Shown here: positions 5,020 to 7,399 of the stretch, piece after piece
How the letters are laid out: every line of letters begins with the position of its first letter
Numbering within the stretch: position 1 is the stretch's first letter
DNA from: an uncultured Saprospiraceae bacterium
GTDB taxonomy: Bacteria; Bacteroidota; Bacteroidia; Chitinophagales; Saprospiraceae
NCBI GenBank assembly: GCA_937930625.1
Contig: CALHBW010000144.1
Coordinates: forward strand, 1 to 7,399
DNA length: 7,399 nucleotides
Reading direction: 5' to 3'
Program-made: the position numbers and the translations under genes
The notes under the pieces: model-generated
Told to the model about the DNA's origin: nothing
What the model saw: only the letters and a program-made list of their open reading frames with translations
Database searches by the model: none

Positions 5020-6377
5020 CCATTAAAATACTTCCGCGCCTCACGCATCACACGCGGTGCCATGATAATTGTGGCGGTCATCGTCGGTATTGCCATCAAT
5101 GCAAATGCGCCGTCAATCAGGTTGAGCATCGCGCTCAATGAGGTCGTAGCACCGAGCATGATACTGGCGATATAAAAATAATTATACCAATGCTTTTTAT
5201 CTGCACCAATTAGAAAAGCCGCACATTTTGACCCATAATAAGAATACGAAAACAAAGACGACACGCTAAACACCACAATACAGCCCAAAAGAATATACTC
5301 GCCATAAGGCATTGCCCCCTCGAATGCAGAAGCGGTGAGACTGACGCCATTGCTGCCCGAAGTTTCCCACACGCCTGTCACGAGAATGGTCAATGCAGTC
5401 AAAGTACAAACAATAAGCGTATCAATTGCCGGACCGAGCATTGCTACCAAGCCTTCGCGGACAGGTTCGGAAGTTTGGGCTGCGCCATGTGCCATTGGTG
5501 CTGTACCGATACCCGCTTCATTGGAAAATGCGCCACGCCGAATCCCCAACAAAATCAAACCGCCGACCACGCCACCAAGCAAGGGTTCACCTTTATAATT
5601 ATTCGCGGCAAAAGCATCCGTAAAAATCATTGCCAGATACTTCGGTACTTGGTCGATATGCACCGCAAGAATAATCAACACAGAAATAAAATACAAAACC
5701 ACCATCGCCGGAACAAGCCTTGCTGCCGTCTTACTGATACGTTTTAATCCACCTAAAACTACTATTCCCGTAATTATCGACAAGACGATTCCAATAGCCA
5801 AATCGGATTTAAAACCCACTTCTATACCATTGGGAATCAATAAAATATCGCGTATGGCTTGCGTCAGTTGATTCACATTAAACACAGGCAAAGCCCCAAT
5901 CAATCCCGCCAAACTAAAAAACACCGCCAAAGGACGCCACTGCTTACCCAAGCCCTCGGTGATAAAATACATCGGACCGCCCTGCACGTCTCCTGCCGAG
6001 TCGCGCCCTCTGTACATTATCGCCAATGTAGAAGTAAAAAACTTCGTACACATCCCAATCAAACCACTCACCCACAACCAAAAAATCGCACCCGGACCAC
6101 CTATCGTAATCGCCACCGCGACGCCTGCAATATTGCCCATACCAATGGTCGCAGAAAGTGCCGTCGTTAGGGCTTGAAAATGCGTGATTTCTCCCGGCGC
6201 GTCCGGGTCGTCATACTTGCCGCGCGTGACCTGTATCGCATGTCCGAGATACCGAAAGGGCAAAAACCTCGACCGCATCAACAAGTATAATCCACCGCCA
6301 ACGAGCAAAAACAGCAAGGGTAATCCCCACACAAAGGAAGCAAAAGCTCCTGTCCATTTATCTATGGTTTCTAACAT
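5007..6377 (-). CDS. Sodium:alanine symporter, AGCS family
   Basis: This inner-membrane carrier of the alanine/glycine:cation symporter family takes up a small neutral amino acid with Na+ (or H+). The 456 residues match the family's usual length and are almost entirely hydrophobic segments, about ten or eleven helices. Family motifs appear in order: SATIGMGNIAGVAVAI (75-90) in the Na+/substrate region, GGPGAIFWLW (93-102), GGPMYFITEGLG (133-144), and the signature RRGAFSNEAGIGTAPMAHGA (280-299). The C-terminus is basic (MREARKYF). The exact substrate cannot be read from sequence. The ATG at 6377-6375 is the natural start, because conserved N-terminal residues follow at once. A REP-like hairpin ends only 7 bp upstream of it, leaving no room for a normal unstructured leader. 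Its 3' end overlaps the octamer inverted repeat. Confidence 0.96.
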   Translation of the reverse strand: MLETIDKWTGAFASFVWGLPLLFLLVGGGLYLLMRSRFLPFRYLGHAIQVTRGKYDDPDAPGEITHFQALTTALSATIGMGNIAGVAVAITIGGPGAIFWLWVSGLIGMCTKFFTSTLAIMYRGRDSAGDVQGGPMYFITEGLGKQWRPLAVFFSLAGLIGALPVFNVNQLTQAIRDILLIPNGIEVGFKSDLAIGIVLSIITGIVVLGGLKRISKTAARLVPAMVVLYFISVLIILAVHIDQVPKYLAMIFTDAFAANNYKGEPLLGGVVGGLILLGIRRGAFSNEAGIGTAPMAHGAAQTSEPVREGLVAMLGPAIDTLIVCTLTALTILVTGVWETSGSNGVSLTASAFEGAMPYGEYILLGCIVVFSVSSLFSYSYYGSKCAAFLIGADKKHWYNYFYIASIMLGATTSLSAMLNLIDGAFALMAIPTMTATIIMAPRVMREARKYFNGMSK

Positions 6378-6384
6378 AATAAAT

Positions 6385-6409
6385 CGTAGCGCGGCACTTC
6401 CAGTCCGCG
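6385..6409 (+). repeat. REP-like hairpin A (GTAG head)
   Basis: After GTAG (6386-6389) comes a stem CGCGG/CCGCG (6390-6394 with 6405-6409), a bulged C, an inner stem ACT/AGT and the loop TCC. The same architecture recurs in units B and C nearby. The unit lies 7 bp upstream of the symporter start codon. Confidence 0.82.
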
Positions 6410-6412
6410 TGA

Positions 6413-6438
6413 CGTAGAACGATGCTTCCAGCTCGTTC
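6413..6438 (+). repeat. REP-like hairpin B (GTAG head)
   Basis: GTAG (6414-6417) is followed by stem AACGA/TCGTT (6418-6422 with 6433-6437), a bulged T, inner stem GCT/AGC and loop TCC. Compared with unit A, four of the eight pairs differ, and all four changes are compensated so the hairpin is kept. It has the same orientation as A. Confidence 0.8.
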
Positions 6439-6452
6439 CCACCTTAGTACGG

Positions 6453-6477
6453 CGCGAACTGGAAGTGTCGCGCTACG
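6453..6477 (-). repeat. REP-like hairpin C (GTAG head, inverted)
   Basis: Read on the minus strand: GTAG, stem CGCGA/TCGCG, bulged C, inner stem ACT/AGT, loop TCC. Its arm pairs with unit A over 25 bp with two mismatches, which again are the two partners of one base pair in the local stem. It begins immediately after the stop codon of the CpeT-like gene, with no spacer, and may form that transcript's 3' end. Confidence 0.82.
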
Positions 6478-7098
6478 TTATTTTTCAAAAATATACCCGC
6501 CTTCAGTTGCGCCCCAAACCTGTTTCCCGTCCTCATCAAATCCTTGGTCCCAACTCATAATTACACCATCCTTCACTGTTACGGTAGAGGTCGCATAGCT
6601 CGCACCGCGCAAGGTGCTTTTACAATTATCATCCAATGTTGAACCCGTGTATTCCTCTTTACCAACCTTCTTGAGATAGACGGTACAGCCTTCGCGCTCT
6701 TCCAAAATGCTGTTGTCAAATTGCTCAAAAAACTCCGGCATTTTCCATTTCCCGATAAAATCATCTTGGTCTTTTACACGATAAACGATGCTTTCAAATG
6801 TACCATCAGTCGTTTTTTTGAGTTGGTAAATGCGTTGACGATAGGGCTTGTCTTGCTTATCTGTAACAGCTTGTTCCACGTACAACCAACTCCCTTCGCG
6901 CGTCGTCCAAATCGGATACATATGTAAGGTGATGTCGTAATATGTTGAGTCGTTTTGAGCTTGTTTGGTGCTGCTAAAACTGCCTGTCATTAATTCTGAA
7001 AGGGAGCGTTCTTTGGAGGTTGTTGTAGTTTTGATGCTTGCACAACTGTGCAGCGTCCAAATTAACACAGAGGCAAGTAGTACGTATATAATTCTCAT
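6478..7098 (-). CDS. CpeT/CpcT-family lipoprotein
   Basis: The 206 residues match the CpeT/CpcT (DUF1001) family along their length. The recognisable blocks are LMTGSFSSTKQA (36-47), GSWLYVEQA (69-77), PYRQRIYQL (85-93), EGCTVYLKK (136-144), then a Cys at 159, and SWDQGFDEDGKQVWG (182-196) near the end. In cyanobacteria, members attach or chaperone phycobilin on phycobiliproteins. Nothing here suggests phycobilisomes, so the role in this organism is unknown. The N-terminus is a lipoprotein signal: hydrophobic residues 3-15 and LHSC with Cys19 as the likely lipidated residue, so the protein is probably anchored in an envelope membrane. Cyanobacterial members are usually cytoplasmic, so this is a notable difference. 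It is divergent from rsmG across an 82-bp gap and followed by REP-like units and the symporter on the same strand. Confidence 0.9.
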   Translation of the reverse strand: MRIIYVLLASVLIWTLHSCASIKTTTTSKERSLSELMTGSFSSTKQAQNDSTYYDITLHMYPIWTTREGSWLYVEQAVTDKQDKPYRQRIYQLKKTTDGTFESIVYRVKDQDDFIGKWKMPEFFEQFDNSILEEREGCTVYLKKVGKEEYTGSTLDDNCKSTLRGASYATSTVTVKDGVIMSWDQGFDEDGKQVWGATEGGYIFEK

Positions 7099-7180
7099 TT
7101 AATGATTTTTTTATTGGTTAAAAATAGGAAATTGTACGAGAAAAAGACGGTAATTTGCAAATCAAATCGAATTATTACTA
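7099..7180. other. Divergent intergenic region between the CpeT-like gene and rsmG
   Basis: Both promoters should lie in these 82 bp. TAATTTG at about 7150 on the plus strand resembles the Bacteroidota -7 box TAnnTTTG but is one base short, and no clear -33 TTTG at the right distance was found. Unlike the other gaps in the window, no inverted repeat is seen here. Confidence 0.4.
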
Positions 7181-7399
7181 ATGGACTTAATTCTCGAACA
7201 TTTCCCAAACCTCACCACACAGCAAATCGAACAATTTGCTCAATTGGAAGAATTGTATAAAACGTGGAACGCACAAATCAATGTCATCTCTCGTAAAGAT
7301 ATTGACAATTTGTATGAGCGTCATGTCTTGCACTCGCTGGCGATTGCGAAGATGGTGACATTCAGGCAAGATTCAGAGGTGATTGACTTGGGGACGGGT
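7181..7399 (+). CDS. rsmG: 16S rRNA (guanine-527-N7)-methyltransferase RsmG, N-terminal 73 residues (partial)
   Basis: RsmG (GidB) methylates N7 of G527 in 16S rRNA with S-adenosylmethionine; its loss gives low-level streptomycin resistance in several bacteria. The frame opens with ATG at 7181 and runs off the right edge. The family landmarks are YKTWNAQINVISRKD (26-40), a basic helix and loop ahead of the methyltransferase fold, ERHVLHSLAIAK (46-57), and the start of the SAM-binding strand and glycine loop VIDLGTG (67-73). Full-length proteins are near 210 residues, so about a third is present. The ATG is the first in frame and gives an N-terminus of normal length. Confidence 0.95.
   Translation, partial: MDLILEHFPNLTTQQIEQFAQLEELYKTWNAQINVISRKDIDNLYERHVLHSLAIAKMVTFRQDSEVIDLGTG

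Noticed and set aside
6378..6484. Target duplication around the triple GTAG repeat
   Set aside because: The flanks (AATAAAT on the left and TTATTTTT on the right) show no direct repeat.

Overview
The window looks like chromosomal DNA of a free-living Bacteroidota. It is moderately AT-rich, has no obvious Shine-Dalgarno sequences, and carries an OstA-like protein of the Bacteroidota type, a proline dehydrogenase with the N-terminus typical of the phylum, and the relic of a secreted-protein gene with domains characteristic of the phylum. The genus cannot be named from this sequence.

Layout, left to right. (1) 1-288, minus strand: N-terminal part of proline dehydrogenase, cut by the window edge. 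(2) 289-615: a non-coding gap with a heptamer tandem array and a hexamer tandem array. (3) 616-1350, minus: shikimate dehydrogenase aroE. (4) 1351-2993: 1.6 kb with no intact gene, made of nested inverted repeats, REP-like palindromes and the remains of one secreted/surface-protein gene (about 1841-2498). Two small palindromic elements (143 bp and 94 bp) are inserted in that gene, each flanked by a perfect 8-bp direct repeat. Removing both elements with one copy of each duplication restores one continuous reading frame. (5) 2994-4922, plus: large OstA/LptA-like envelope protein. (6) 4914-5019: octamer array folded into a 35-bp inverted repeat that spans the ends of two convergent genes. (7) 5007-6377, minus: sodium:alanine (AGCS) symporter. 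(8) 6385-6477: three REP-like hairpins with GTAG heads and compensatory base-pair changes. (9) 6478-7098, minus: CpeT/CpcT-family lipoprotein. (10) 7099-7180: short divergent intergenic region. (11) 7181-7399, plus: 5' part of rsmG, cut by the window edge.

The intact genes are housekeeping or metabolic: proline catabolism, aromatic amino-acid synthesis, LPS transport, amino-acid uptake and rRNA methylation. They do not form one operon or system. The interesting biology is in the non-coding DNA. Almost every intergenic gap is occupied by a different self-complementary repeat, some abutting start or stop codons. The gene relic gives direct before/after evidence that at least two of the palindromic families were mobile. 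No defence system, CRISPR array, tRNA or rRNA was seen.
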